Counted from the first letter of the stretch, positions 1 to 10,073 are shown. The stretch: 37,698 nucleotides of DNA from Leucobacter_A sp035514995 (GCA_035514995.1 DATJCC010000013.1:1-37698); one strand, 5' to 3'. Numbers and translations are program-made. Notes: generated from the sequence alone by a model not told the origin.

Positions 1-2891
1 AGTATGTAACGCGGCAGGCTCGCTGGGTAGATTTTCAAAACGACTATAAAACGTTGAATCTTGAATTTATGGAAAGCGTGCTTTGGGCTTTCAAACAGCT
101 ATTTGATAAGGGACTAGCTTATGAGGGTAAACGAATTCTGCCGTACTGCTGGCGTGATGAAACGCCGCTGTCTAACCATGAATTGCGGATGGACGATGAC
201 GTTTATCAGATGCGACAAGACCCCTCGGTCACTGTAACATTTCCGTTTACCGGAGAAAAAGCTGAAAAATTAGGTTTGATAGGAGTCAAAGCGCTCGCCT
301 GGACCACCACTCCATGGACGCTTCCGACCAACGCTGCTCTCGCTGTTGGCCCTGAAATTGAATATGCAATCGTTCCAGCCGGAGCACTGGGAGCAGGCGA
401 TGGTGGGAACATAGATGAAAGTAGTTATCTTGTTGCATCTGAGTTGATCGCTAACAATTTCAAAGCTTTAGGATACGAATCTGCAGAAGATGCAAAATCA
501 TCTGTGATCCGTACGATTATGGGTTCAGAGTTAGCAAATGTTGAATACGCGCGATTGTTTGACTATTTTGCTGACGCTGCTGTTTGGAAAACAGAAAATT
601 ACTGGCAGGTTTTGGTTGACGACTACGTTACAACCAGTGATGGCACAGGAATTGTGCACCAGTCACCAGCTTATGGTGAAGACGACTTGCGAATCACTGC
701 TGAAGCTAATATGCCTGTCATCGTGAGCGTCGATGAGGGTGGAAAGTTTATTGCAGCAGTTACAGATGTTGCTGGGCAGTTATGGTTTGACGCTAATCGT
801 CCCATAATTCGCATGTTACAAAAAAACGGGAGACTCTTAAAAGAGCAAAGTTACGAGCACTCCTACCCGCACTGTTGGAGGTGCAGGAACCCTTTAATTT
901 ATAAAGCCGTTTCAAGTTGGTTTGTTCGTGTAACCGAGATCAAAGAACGTTTACTTGCAACAAATGAAGAGATCACATGGGTCCCAGAGAATGTAAAATA
1001 CGGGCAGTTTGGTAAATGGCTCGAGGGAGCCAGAGACTGGTCTATAAGCCGTAACCGTTACTGGGGGAGCCCGATTCCAGTATGGAAGAGCGACAACCCT
1101 GATTATCCACGGATAGATGTTTATGGTTCATTGGAACAGCTCGAAAATGATTTTGGTGAATTACCGCGCAAAGAGCAGGGCGAGGTTGATTTACACAGGC
1201 CTTACATTGACAATCTGGTGAGACCCAACCCAGATGATCCGACAGGCAAAAGTGTAATGAGGCGCATTGAAGATGTGCTTGATGTTTGGTTTGATTCTGG
1301 ATCGATGCCTTTTGCCCAGGCGCACTACCCTTTTGAGAATGAAGAATGGTTTAAAACTAAGCAACCAGCAGACTTCATTGTTGAATATATAGGGCAAACA
1401 CGCGGCTGGTTTTACGTCCAGCATGTGCTCGCAACAGCACTTTTCGACAGACCCGCATTTAAAAACGTAATCAGTCATGGAATAGTTTTGGGCAGCGATG
1501 GAAATAAAATGTCAAAGTCTCTACAGAACTACCCAGATGTAAATGAGGTTTTTGAGCGCGACGGCTCTGACGCAATGCGGTGGTTTTTAATGTCGAGTCC
1601 TGTCATTAGAGGTGGCAACTTGATTGTGACAGAAGAGGGGATACGTGAAAGCGCGCGGCAGTTCATTTTTCCTATCTGGAGCACCTGGTATTTCTTCACT
1701 CTCTATGCGAACGCTGATAGCGTTGAAGCTCAATGGGACACCTCGTCTAACGACCCTTTAGATCGATATATCCTGGCCAAAACTGGCGCTTTAATTAAAA
1801 ATGTTCAACAAGCACTTGATGTTTTAGACACAACTACAGCCTCTGTCTATTTACGAGACTTCGCTGAACTGTTAACGAACTGGTATGTCCGTCGTTCGCG
1901 TGATCGCTTTTGGGAAGGTCCTAAAACCAATCCTTTAAACCAACAAGCTTTTAACACTCTATATACGGTTCTAGAAACCGTGCTTAGAGTTGCAGCTCCT
2001 CTAGCACCCCTCATTACAGAAAAAATTTGGAAAGGCTTAACTGGCAAACGATCGGTTCATTTAACTGACTGGCCAGATACGTCTTTGTTCTTGCAAGATG
2101 AAGAACTTGTAGAAACGATGGACCTTGTTAGACAAGCAACCGGTTCAGCTTTGGCCCTGCGAAAAGTAAACAGTTTAAGAGTAAGACTTCCTCTTGCTAA
2201 ATTAACTCTTGCAGTAGAAAAACCTTCTAGATTAGAACCTTTCAAATCGATTCTTCAAGAAGAAATTAATGTCAAAGAAGTTGAAATAGAGCGTCTAACC
2301 GAAAACAGTGCAGAAAGACTTGGAGTAGTCCAAACGATTACAATTAATGCTCGAAAAGCGGGACCACGTATTGGCAAAGAGGTGCAACGCATCATCCGTG
2401 CCGCGAAAGAAGGTAACTGGCAGCTCACCGAAGACGGTGTTGTAGTAGACGGCACAGAGCTGTTAGAGGCTGAGTATGAACTTTCTTTAACTGTCGATAC
2501 TTCAAAATCTAGTGGAAGCGCAATCAGCCTCTTGGAGCGAGGGGGATTTGTGATTTTAAACACAGAAATCACTAGCGAGCTAGAAGCAGAGGGTATGGCT
2601 AGAGATGCTGTTAGAGCCATACAAGACGCAAGAAAGCAAACCAAGCTTGATGTCAGCGATAGAATTTCTTTATCTTTGAGTGCGTCTGAAAGTGATTTGA
2701 AATCTTTGGAAGCTCACAAAGAGTTAATTGCATCAGAAACTCTTGCTGTCGAACTGTTTTTTGTCACCGAGTTGCCACAGACAGAGAACGATGTTTTGAG
2801 CTCGACTAAGGTTAAAGCATTAGGAAGTCAGAAAAACGATTTAGGTATTTCAATTAACAAAATTATTTCAAAAGACGAAGGAAAACAATAA
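1..2891 (+). CDS. ileS: Isoleucyl-tRNA synthetase, 3' part (5' end outside the window)
   Basis: This cytoplasmic class I aminoacyl-tRNA synthetase charges tRNA-Ile with isoleucine. The frame is open from base 3, before any start codon, and reads YVTRQARWVDF, which is typical internal IleRS sequence, so the N-terminus with the HIGH motif lies upstream. Visible parts are the editing (CP1) domain with the TTPWTLPTN segment, a HCWRCRNP Cys pair, the GNKMSKSLQNYPDV stretch with the KMSKS ATP-binding loop, and the anticodon-binding and C-terminal domains. About 962 codons are present; actinobacterial enzymes usually have 1050-1100 residues, so roughly 100 are missing. The stop codon abuts the folC start directly, which suggests cotranscription and translational coupling. 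Identification is very secure. Confidence 0.97.
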   Translation, partial: YVTRQARWVDFQNDYKTLNLEFMESVLWAFKQLFDKGLAYEGKRILPYCWRDETPLSNHELRMDDDVYQMRQDPSVTVTFPFTGEKAEKLGLIGVKALAWTTTPWTLPTNAALAVGPEIEYAIVPAGALGAGDGGNIDESSYLVASELIANNFKALGYESAEDAKSSVIRTIMGSELANVEYARLFDYFADAAVWKTENYWQVLVDDYVTTSDGTGIVHQSPAYGEDDLRITAEANMPVIVSVDEGGKFIAAVTDVAGQLWFDANRPIIRMLQKNGRLLKEQSYEHSYPHCWRCRNPLIYKAVSSWFVRVTEIKERLLATNEEITWVPENVKYGQFGKWLEGARDWSISRNRYWGSPIPVWKSDNPDYPRIDVYGSLEQLENDFGELPRKEQGEVDLHRPYIDNLVRPNPDDPTGKSVMRRIEDVLDVWFDSGSMPFAQAHYPFENEEWFKTKQPADFIVEYIGQTRGWFYVQHVLATALFDRPAFKNVISHGIVLGSDGNKMSKSLQNYPDVNEVFERDGSDAMRWFLMSSPVIRGGNLIVTEEGIRESARQFIFPIWSTWYFFTLYANADSVEAQWDTSSNDPLDRYILAKTGALIKNVQQALDVLDTTTASVYLRDFAELLTNWYVRRSRDRFWEGPKTNPLNQQAFNTLYTVLETVLRVAAPLAPLITEKIWKGLTGKRSVHLTDWPDTSLFLQDEELVETMDLVRQATGSALALRKVNSLRVRLPLAKLTLAVEKPSRLEPFKSILQEEINVKEVEIERLTENSAERLGVVQTITINARKAGPRIGKEVQRIIRAAKEGNWQLTEDGVVVDGTELLEAEYELSLTVDTSKSSGSAISLLERGGFVILNTEITSELEAEGMARDAVRAIQDARKQTKLDVSDRISLSLSASESDLKSLEAHKELIASETLAVELFFVTELPQTENDVLSSTKVKALGSQKNDLGISINKIISKDEGKQ

Positions 2892-4241
2892 GTGGTACGA
2901 CCAGACAGTGCAGGGCATAGGGTCTATGAAGAGCTCCTATCCAGATCTGGTGAGGCAAGTCCCAGACCTCGCATTGAACCCGTGCGAAGACTTGCTAGAT
3001 ACTTAGGCGACCCCCAACTAACATTTCCTGTAGTTCACGTAGCAGGCACAAACGGCAAAACTTCTACCGCAAGAGCGATCGAGGTCTTGTTGAGGGCACA
3101 CGGAATCAGAACCGGTCTTTTCACTAGTCCGCATTTGATAAATTTTGAGGAACGCATATTAATCGATGGTGATCCAATATCAGAATTAGCCCTTGTTGAT
3201 GCGTGGGAAGAAATGCAAACAGCATTAAAACTCGTTGATGAGGAGCTTCAGGACGAGGGACAATCCCCGATCACTTTTTTTGAAGCGCTAGCCGTGCTTG
3301 CCTTTGTGGCGTTCACTGACGCACCAATTGAGGTAGCAGTTATCGAGGTTGGTATGGGTGGGGAATGGGATGCTACTAATATTGTTGATTCGAGCGTGAG
3401 CGTCTTCACCCCAATCGGGTTGGAACACACCAAGATTCTTGGGTCAGATCTGAAGTCAATTGCTGAAACAAAATCTGGAATCATCAAATCTGAAACTATA
3501 GTTGTTTCTGCTGCCCAAGAAGATGAAGCTCTTCAGGTTCTGCAAGATAGGGCTGAGCAGTACAAATCGAACTTTTACCTTTATGGACAAGACTTCTCAC
3601 TCTTAAACGATATTGGCGCAGTGGGCGGTCGCATGTTCGATGCTCAGGGCCTAACAAAATCAAAATACGAGCACGTTCTACTCCCACTATTTGGCAGATA
3701 TCAATCAGAAAATGCACTTTTAGCAATCGCGGCTGTAGAAGCTTACTTTGGTACTCAAAGAGCTATAGATCAAGATGTTCTGAGTGAAGCTTTTGCTAAT
3801 TTGACCGCTCCTGGCAGGTTACATGCGGTCTCTAACAGACCTTTGGTGCTTGTTGACTCTGCCCATAATCCACACGGAATATCAGAGCTTATAAAAGCTG
3901 TTACAGAACATTTTACTTGGGAAGAAATACTGGTTGTTGTAGGAGCACTCGATGACAAAGACATCAATGGAGTGGTCAAACAGTTGCTCACAATTGCCAC
4001 AAAAGTTTATACGACAGATATTGCTTCTGACCGCTCTCTAGCGTCTGAGGATCTGGCAACAATAGTTCAAAGTTTTGATGATTCAATAGAAATAGACGAC
4101 TTTGAAAGTACATCTGATGCTCTCACAGAAGCTCATGCTTGGGCTGGAGAAAAAGACGGGCGCGTTGTTTTAGTGGCTGGTTCTGTGCTGCTTGCTGGCG
4201 AAGCGATTGTAGTTTCTGAACGTGAGGGGTGGACAAAATAA
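2892..4241 (+). CDS. folC: Bifunctional folylpolyglutamate synthase / dihydrofolate synthase
   Basis: This Mur-ligase-family enzyme adds glutamate to dihydropteroate (making dihydrofolate) and to folates (polyglutamylation, which retains them in the cell). The 449-residue protein has the P-loop HVAGTNGKTS at about residues 49-58, the folate-site segment SPHLINFEERI, the central VIEVGMGGEWDATN motif and the C-terminal ligase-domain segment VDSAHNPHG. The GTG start follows the ileS stop with no gap. The 3' end overlaps the DUF4233 gene by 13 bases. The order ileS-folC-DUF4233-ndk is conserved in actinobacteria. Whether both activities are present cannot be read from the sequence alone. Confidence 0.96.
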   Translation: MVRPDSAGHRVYEELLSRSGEASPRPRIEPVRRLARYLGDPQLTFPVVHVAGTNGKTSTARAIEVLLRAHGIRTGLFTSPHLINFEERILIDGDPISELALVDAWEEMQTALKLVDEELQDEGQSPITFFEALAVLAFVAFTDAPIEVAVIEVGMGGEWDATNIVDSSVSVFTPIGLEHTKILGSDLKSIAETKSGIIKSETIVVSAAQEDEALQVLQDRAEQYKSNFYLYGQDFSLLNDIGAVGGRMFDAQGLTKSKYEHVLLPLFGRYQSENALLAIAAVEAYFGTQRAIDQDVLSEAFANLTAPGRLHAVSNRPLVLVDSAHNPHGISELIKAVTEHFTWEEILVVVGALDDKDINGVVKQLLTIATKVYTTDIASDRSLASEDLATIVQSFDDSIEIDDFESTSDALTEAHAWAGEKDGRVVLVAGSVLLAGEAIVVSEREGWTK

Positions 4242-4594
4242 AAAGACAAACCTCTACAGAGATAACACTTGCGACAATAGTTTTAGGTTTTGAAGTCGTT
4301 GTGGTGTTTTTGACTGGTCTCACCATTTTCGGTTTGAAATTAACCGCACCCCCGGGATTAGCTTTAATTGTAACGGGAGTTGCTCTGCTCGGTCTAGTTT
4401 TCGCTATGGCGACGATGAGAAGAGGAAGAGTCGGTATTATTAGCGGATGGATATTGCACGCACTTTATTTTCTTCCTATATTGATACTTCCCAGCGTCGG
4501 TATTTTAGCTATTATTTTTGGCGCTCTATGGGTTTTTGCTGTTTTAAAGGGACGAACGATTGATCGAATGCGTGAGTCACACACATTCAGCTAA
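4229..4594 (+). CDS. DUF4233 family small membrane protein
   Basis: This 121-residue integral membrane protein has about four hydrophobic segments (roughly residues 12-36, 39-60, 69-88 and 88-107) joined by short basic loops such as TMRRGRVG. Size, topology and position between folC and ndk match the DUF4233 family of actinobacteria, whose function is unknown. The GTG start lies inside the end of folC and is preceded by a GAGGGG-like ribosome binding site, so translation is probably coupled. The conserved link to folate and nucleotide genes is a genomic fact of the group and does not establish a role. Confidence 0.88.
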   Translation: MDKIKRQTSTEITLATIVLGFEVVVVFLTGLTIFGLKLTAPPGLALIVTGVALLGLVFAMATMRRGRVGIISGWILHALYFLPILILPSVGILAIIFGALWVFAVLKGRTIDRMRESHTFS

Positions 4595-4600
4595 GACGGT

Positions 4601-4606
4601 TAGCAT
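4601..4606 (+). promoter_or_regulatory. Candidate -10 box for ndk
   Basis: TAGCAT fits the TANNNT form of actinobacterial sigma-A -10 boxes and lies about 32 bases before the ndk start. It would give a leader of about 26 bases containing the GAAAGGA ribosome binding site. No convincing -35 box is visible. Confidence 0.35.
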
Positions 4607-4638
4607 AGGTTTAGAAAATCTTACTTGAAAGGAACCTT

Positions 4639-5055
4639 ATGCAGGTAGAAGAGACCCTTGTTCTTATTAAGCCAGACGGTGTAAAACGTCACTTGACAGG
4701 AGAAATTCTGCGCAGGATAGAAGCTAAAGGATACGAAATAGCAGACCTCGCAATGGTGCACGCTAACCGAGACCTGCTGGCAGAGCATTATGAAGAACAC
4801 CGCGGAAAGCCCTTCTTTGAACCACTAATTAACTTCATGCTTTCAGGGCCAATTGTTGCTGTAAAGGTCAAAGGGCAACGCGCAATAGAAGGTTTCAGAT
4901 CTCTCGCGGGCGCAACTGATCCAACAGTAGCAAACCCCGGAACCATTCGTGGTGACCTGGGTAGAGACTGGGGAACATCAGTGCAACAAAATCTGGTGCA
5001 CGGCTCAGACTCAACCCTTTCGGCTGAGCGTGAACTCAGTTTATGGTTTAGTTAA
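4639..5055 (+). CDS. ndk: Nucleoside diphosphate kinase
   Basis: This cytosolic enzyme balances nucleoside triphosphate pools by phosphate transfer through a phosphohistidine. The 138-residue protein has the family's usual length, the N-terminal LIKPDGVKR nucleotide-binding segment, and NLVHGSDS with the catalytic histidine at residue 121. The ATG is preceded by GAAAGGA at good spacing. The gene follows DUF4233 after 44 bases, enough for its own promoter. Identification is secure. Confidence 0.97.
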   Translation: MQVEETLVLIKPDGVKRHLTGEILRRIEAKGYEIADLAMVHANRDLLAEHYEEHRGKPFFEPLINFMLSGPIVAVKVKGQRAIEGFRSLAGATDPTVANPGTIRGDLGRDWGTSVQQNLVHGSDSTLSAERELSLWFS

Positions 5056-5058
5056 CTC

Positions 5059-5072
5059 AAGCAGACCTGCTT
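5059..5072. repeat. Short interrupted palindrome upstream of uvrB
   Basis: AAGCAG-ac-CTGCTT is a 14-base interrupted inverted repeat in the 43-base ndk-uvrB gap, directly before the A+T-rich run TATATATCT. With a two-base centre it suits a protein-binding site better than an RNA hairpin. It does not match the actinobacterial LexA (SOS) box, which is built on GAAC...GTTC. Confidence 0.35.
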
Positions 5073-5098
5073 ATATATCTGCAATGATTTGATACATC

Positions 5099-7174
5099 GT
5101 GCAACCAACCAAAAACGTAAATCCTTTTCAAGTAGTTAGCGATTACCAACCTGCAGGAGACCAACCACAAGCGATAGCAGAGTTAGCTGCACACATAAAT
5201 GGTGGTCAAACCGATGTTGTTTTGCTGGGCGCAACAGGAACCGGTAAATCAGCTACGACGGCATGGTTGATTGAGGCTGTGCAGAGACCAACTCTTGTTA
5301 TTGCCCACAATAAAACGCTGGCAGCACAACTAGCAAACGAGTTTAGACAGTTGTTGCCCAACAACTCCGTCGAATACTTTGTCTCTTATTACGACTACTA
5401 CCAGCCTGAAGCCTACGTTCCACAAACAGACACATTCATCGAAAAAGACTCATCTATTAATGATGAAGTTGAACGCCTAAGACACTCAACCACAAATGCG
5501 TTACTAAGCAGGCGCGATGTTGTCGTTGTTAGCACGGTCTCTTGCATCTATGGTTTGGGTAAGCCCGAAGAATACTATGAAGCAATGGTGCCGCTTGCAG
5601 TGGGAATGCAGGTGGACCGCGATATCGTGCTCAGACAGTTTGTAGATATGCAATATCAACGAAACGATGTTGAGTTTATTCGTGGTAACTTTCGTGTGCG
5701 TGGCGACACCGTTGAGATAATTCCGATGTATGAAGAACTTGCGATACGAATAGAGTTTTTTGGTGACGAAATAGAGGCTCTCTATTTCTTGCACCCAGTA
5801 TCGGGAAACGTCATAAAAGAAGTAGAGACGGTGTCTGTTTTCCCGGCTTCTCACTACGTTGCGAGCCAAAATGTTATGACAAGAGCGGTCAAAGATATTC
5901 GCGACGAGCTTGATATTAGGCTAAATGAATTGAATGGCCAAAATAAACTGGTTGAAGCGCAACGGTTAAAAATGCGCACAACATTCGATTTAGAGATGAT
6001 GGAGCAAATAGGGTTTTGCTCTGGAATAGAAAATTATTCAATGCACATTGATGGCCGTAAACCTGGTGAAGCACCACACTGCCTATTAGATTATTTTCCT
6101 GATGATTTTCTTGTTGTTATTGATGAATCCCACGTTACAGTACCGCAGATAGGGGCTATGTATGAAGGCGATGCCTCACGCAAACGAACGCTTGTTGATC
6201 ACGGTTTTAGACTACCGAGCGCCTTAGATAACAGACCGTTAAGGTTTGACGAGTTCAAAGCTCGTGTTGGTCAAACCGTTTATTTATCTGCAACCCCGAG
6301 CAAATACGAGTTAGAGCAAGCAGATAGTGTCGTTGAACAAATCATTAGACCTACCGGGCTTGTTGATCCGCAAATAATCATTAAACCAAGCGCTGGACAA
6401 ATCGATGACCTTTTGGAACAGGTGCGAGTAAGGGCTGAGCGTAATGAACGTGTACTAGTCACTACCTTGACTAAAAAGATGGCTGAGCAACTAACCAGTT
6501 TTATGGAGGAAGCAGGTGTCAGGGTCAGGTATTTGCACTCAGACGTCGATACTCTGCGCCGGGTAGAACTGCTCACTGAATTGCGTGCGGGAGTTTATGA
6601 CGTATTGGTTGGCATTAACTTGCTAAGAGAAGGTTTAGACCTTCCAGAAGTTTCGTTGGTTTCTATTCTCGACGCAGACAAAGAAGGTTTCTTGAGGTCT
6701 GCGACTTCACTAATTCAAACAATTGGTCGTGCAGCAAGAAACGTTTCTGGTGAGGTTCACATGTATGCCGACAAAATCACCAGATCGATGCAGACAGCGA
6801 TTGATGAGACAAATAGACGTCGCGAGAAACAGGTAGAGTACAACCTTAAACACGGAGTGGATCCGCAACCTTTGCGCAAAAAGATTGCTGATATCACCGA
6901 CGTGCTTGTTCGCGAAGCAGCCGATACAGAGGCTCTTTTAGGGGAAACAGATAGAGGCTCAAGCAGTGCCGCGGGTGATTCTTTAATAGCCGGTAAACGT
7001 AGGCATAAAGAATCAGATGGAATTTCTACTCTAAGCGAATTGATTCAAAGTTTAACTGATGAGATGCTTTTGGCTGCTCGAGACCTAAAATTTGAGCTAG
7101 CTGCTCGATTGCGCGATGAAATTAGCGATTTAAAGCGTGAACTACGTAATTTACAAGACTCTGGTCAGGTCTGA
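5099..7174 (+). CDS. uvrB: Excinuclease ABC subunit B
   Basis: This is the DNA helicase-like damage-verification subunit of nucleotide excision repair. It is loaded by UvrA and then recruits UvrC. The 691-residue protein has Walker A GATGTGKSAT at about 44-53, the beta-hairpin region SYYDYYQPEAYVPQTD, the DESH box at 342-345, the helicase C domain with the GRAARN motif, and a C-terminal UVR domain that contacts UvrC. Length is normal. The GTG start has no clear Shine-Dalgarno; an upstream in-frame ATG at 5084 is followed by a stop, so GTG 5099 is the best start. The gene heads a uvrB-uvrA-uvrC run. No SOS box is visible. Confidence 0.97.
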   Translation: MQPTKNVNPFQVVSDYQPAGDQPQAIAELAAHINGGQTDVVLLGATGTGKSATTAWLIEAVQRPTLVIAHNKTLAAQLANEFRQLLPNNSVEYFVSYYDYYQPEAYVPQTDTFIEKDSSINDEVERLRHSTTNALLSRRDVVVVSTVSCIYGLGKPEEYYEAMVPLAVGMQVDRDIVLRQFVDMQYQRNDVEFIRGNFRVRGDTVEIIPMYEELAIRIEFFGDEIEALYFLHPVSGNVIKEVETVSVFPASHYVASQNVMTRAVKDIRDELDIRLNELNGQNKLVEAQRLKMRTTFDLEMMEQIGFCSGIENYSMHIDGRKPGEAPHCLLDYFPDDFLVVIDESHVTVPQIGAMYEGDASRKRTLVDHGFRLPSALDNRPLRFDEFKARVGQTVYLSATPSKYELEQADSVVEQIIRPTGLVDPQIIIKPSAGQIDDLLEQVRVRAERNERVLVTTLTKKMAEQLTSFMEEAGVRVRYLHSDVDTLRRVELLTELRAGVYDVLVGINLLREGLDLPEVSLVSILDADKEGFLRSATSLIQTIGRAARNVSGEVHMYADKITRSMQTAIDETNRRREKQVEYNLKHGVDPQPLRKKIADITDVLVREAADTEALLGETDRGSSSAAGDSLIAGKRRHKESDGISTLSELIQSLTDEMLLAARDLKFELAARLRDEISDLKRELRNLQDSGQV

Positions 7175-7178
7175 GCGG

Positions 7179-7184
7179 TAACCT
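7179..7184 (+). promoter_or_regulatory. -10 box for leaderless uvrA transcript
   Basis: TAACCT fits TANNNT and ends 6 bases before the uvrA GTG, placing the expected transcription start on the start codon. No Shine-Dalgarno sequence lies between uvrB and uvrA. The -35 region is weak. Confidence 0.45.
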
Positions 7185-7190
7185 GTTTTT

Positions 7191-10070
7191 GTGCAAGATA
7201 CAGTCGCAGCAAAAACCAACCTCTCCTTCATAAAAATAAGTGGCGCTAGGGTACACAACCTCAAAAACGTTGATTTGAATGTGCCTCGTGATTCATTTGT
7301 TGTTTTTACTGGGCTTTCTGGTTCTGGAAAATCCAGCTTAGCTTTCGACACAATTTTTGCTGAAGGACAGCGTCGTTATGTTGAAAGTTTGAGCGCTTAT
7401 GCTAGACAGTTTTTAGGCCAGGTCGATCGACCAGATGTTGATTTTATAGAGGGTCTGAGCCCGGCAGTTTCTATAGATCAAAAATCAACAAACCGTAACC
7501 CACGCTCAACAGTAGGCACGATAACCGAAATATATGACTATATGAGGTTGCTTTGGGCTCGCATAGGAGTGGCACACTGTGTAATTTGCGGTGAAAAAAT
7601 CAAAGCTCAAACCGTTCAACAAATTGCAGATAGCATCATGCAGTTTGAAGAGGGCACACGGTTTCAAATTCTTTCACCCGTCGTTAACCAAAAGAAGGGT
7701 GAATTCGTTGATCTGATACAAGAGTTAATTGCTAAAGGATTTTCTCGAGCAATTATTAATGGAGAAACGGTTTCTCTTTCTGAAGCTCCGAAATTAAAAA
7801 AACAGCAGAAGCATTCAATATCGGTTGTAGTCGATCGCCTCGTACGGAGGGACTCCGTTTTAGGGAGGTTGACCGACTCCCTTGAAACAGCACTTAAACT
7901 GAGCTCCGGAACCACGAATATACAGATACTAGGTGCAGATAAACAACAGCTTGGCGAGCTCATCACATACAGTGAGCATCTTTCATGCCCAAACCAACAC
8001 CCTGTCACACTAACTGAAATTGAACCCCGCACTTTTTCATTTAACGCACCCTTTGGTGCTTGTTCGGCGTGCCACGGAATCGGAACTACTCAGTCCGTAG
8101 ATTTAGATTTAGTGCTTGGTGATGAAGAACTTAGCATTAACGAGGGGATCTTGATACCTTGGAGTAGCCAAGGCAACTCACTTTACAGTCACTATCAGAG
8201 GTTGCTATCAGGGCTTGCCAAGCAATTAGATTTTTCACTTGAAACGAAGTGGCAAGACTTGCCACAGGAAATCAAAGATGCTGTACTTTACGGCAATAAC
8301 TTCAAAATTGGCGTGCGGTGGCGAAATCGCTACGGTCGTGAGGTTAAGTACACTTCTGGGTATGAGGGACTGGTCCCTTGGCTGGAGCGACAGTACACCG
8401 AAGTAGAGTCAGATAGTAAACGTGAAAGATTGAAAGAATTTTTACGTGAGATCCCGTGCAAATCCTGTCAAGGCCAAAGATTACAACCTGAGGTGTTGGC
8501 AATTACTGTGCATGGTAAGTCAATTTCAGACGTAACTGAGGCGAGCCTACAAGAATCGCACGACTTTTTTGTTGGTTTGGAACTGACTGAACGAGAAGCC
8601 TTTATTGCTCAAGCTGTGCTTAGAGAAATCAGAGCACGTTTCACATTTTTAATTGAAGTGGGTCTTGGATATTTGACACTTGCTCGAGCTGCAGGGACTC
8701 TTTCTGGAGGGGAAGCGCAACGAATCCGGCTAGCAACACAGATCGGTTCAGGGCTCACTGGTGTTTTATATGTTTTAGATGAACCGAGTATCGGACTTCA
8801 CCAAAGAGATAATCGTCGGTTGATAGAGACGCTAATTAAACTAAGAAACTTAGGAAACACATTAATTGTTGTTGAGCACGATGAAGAAACTATTGCCGCC
8901 GCTGATTGGATTGTAGATATTGGTCCGGGGGCTGGAACACACGGAGGTGAAGTCACTTATTCTGGGCCGGTGCCTGGGTTAATTGATGCAAACAATTCTA
9001 TTACTGGTGACTATATTTCAGGCCGTCTCCAAATAGAAACACCCACAAAAAGACGAAAAAGAGACACAAAAAAAGTTCTCACGGTGCAGGGTGCGAAGTC
9101 TAACAATCTCCGAAACATTACAGTCGATTTCCCGTTAGGGGTTTTAACAGCCGTCACCGGTGTCAGTGGTTCCGGTAAGTCCACACTTGTAAACGATATT
9201 TTGTATAAAGTTTTGGCAAATAAACTAAATGGCGCACGCCTCGTACCTGGAAGACACAAACGTATAACAGGTTTGGAGCACTTAGATAAAATAGTGCACG
9301 TTGACCAAGCACCTATCGGAAGAACTCCGCGTTCCAATCCAGCGACATACACTGGGGTGTTCGATAAAATTCGCAACCTATTTGCTGAAACCCCAGAAGC
9401 GAAAGTACGAGGTTACCTACCGGGACGATTTAGCTTCAACGTCAAAGGTGGCCGTTGCGAAGCGTGTTCAGGTGATGGGACAATAAAAATTGAAATGAAT
9501 TTTTTGCCCGACGTGTATGTATCTTGCGAAGTATGTAATGGTTCTAGATACAATCGTGAAACCTTACAAGTTACCTACAAAAGTAAATCTATTGCTGATG
9601 TTCTAGATATGCCAATTTCTGAAGCAGAAGAGTTTTTTGCTCCTGTGGGCTCAATTCACAGATACCTGCAAACGCTTGTTGATGTCGGGCTGGGGTATGT
9701 AAAGCTTGGTCAAAGCGCAACGACACTATCAGGCGGAGAAGCGCAGAGGGTAAAACTAGCCACTGAACTACAGAAACGTTCAACAGGGCGCAGTGTTTAT
9801 GTGCTTGATGAGCCAACAACGGGATTACACTTCGAAGATGTGCGTAAATTATTGCTTGTTTTAAACAGATTAGTTGATAAGGGCAACACGGTCATTACCA
9901 TTGAGCACAACCTAGATGTGATTAGAAGCGCGGATTGGGTAATAGATCTCGGCCCGGAAGGTGGCTCAGGAGGAGGGATGGTTGTTGCAGAGGGGACACC
10001 AGAGTCACTAGTTAAACATAAAACGAGTTACACAGGAGCTTTTCTCGCTGAAGAACTCGTCACAAAATAA
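7191..10070 (+). CDS. uvrA: Excinuclease ABC subunit A
   Basis: This ABC-type ATPase dimer finds DNA lesions and loads UvrB. The 959-residue protein has two ATPase modules: Walker A GLSGSGKSS at 41-49 and a second, GVSGSGKST, near 656, each with an LSGGEAQR signature. The first zinc module is the actinobacterial C-P-N-Q-H...C-S-A-C form. The second is CEAC...CEVC. Both Walker B segments (VLDEPSIGLH and VLDEPTTGLH) are intact. The gene lies 16 bases after uvrB and ends 3 bases before the uvrC start. A GTG start without Shine-Dalgarno, 6 bases after a TAACCT box, suggests an additional leaderless transcript. Confidence 0.97.
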   Translation: MQDTVAAKTNLSFIKISGARVHNLKNVDLNVPRDSFVVFTGLSGSGKSSLAFDTIFAEGQRRYVESLSAYARQFLGQVDRPDVDFIEGLSPAVSIDQKSTNRNPRSTVGTITEIYDYMRLLWARIGVAHCVICGEKIKAQTVQQIADSIMQFEEGTRFQILSPVVNQKKGEFVDLIQELIAKGFSRAIINGETVSLSEAPKLKKQQKHSISVVVDRLVRRDSVLGRLTDSLETALKLSSGTTNIQILGADKQQLGELITYSEHLSCPNQHPVTLTEIEPRTFSFNAPFGACSACHGIGTTQSVDLDLVLGDEELSINEGILIPWSSQGNSLYSHYQRLLSGLAKQLDFSLETKWQDLPQEIKDAVLYGNNFKIGVRWRNRYGREVKYTSGYEGLVPWLERQYTEVESDSKRERLKEFLREIPCKSCQGQRLQPEVLAITVHGKSISDVTEASLQESHDFFVGLELTEREAFIAQAVLREIRARFTFLIEVGLGYLTLARAAGTLSGGEAQRIRLATQIGSGLTGVLYVLDEPSIGLHQRDNRRLIETLIKLRNLGNTLIVVEHDEETIAAADWIVDIGPGAGTHGGEVTYSGPVPGLIDANNSITGDYISGRLQIETPTKRRKRDTKKVLTVQGAKSNNLRNITVDFPLGVLTAVTGVSGSGKSTLVNDILYKVLANKLNGARLVPGRHKRITGLEHLDKIVHVDQAPIGRTPRSNPATYTGVFDKIRNLFAETPEAKVRGYLPGRFSFNVKGGRCEACSGDGTIKIEMNFLPDVYVSCEVCNGSRYNRETLQVTYKSKSIADVLDMPISEAEEFFAPVGSIHRYLQTLVDVGLGYVKLGQSATTLSGGEAQRVKLATELQKRSTGRSVYVLDEPTTGLHFEDVRKLLLVLNRLVDKGNTVITIEHNLDVIRSADWVIDLGPEGGSGGGMVVAEGTPESLVKHKTSYTGAFLAEELVTK

Positions 10071-10073
10071 CAT

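Noticed and set aside
2255..2644. 129-codon ORF antisense to ileS
   Set aside because: It is fully inside ileS on the other strand, with low-complexity Ser-rich sequence and no start signal.
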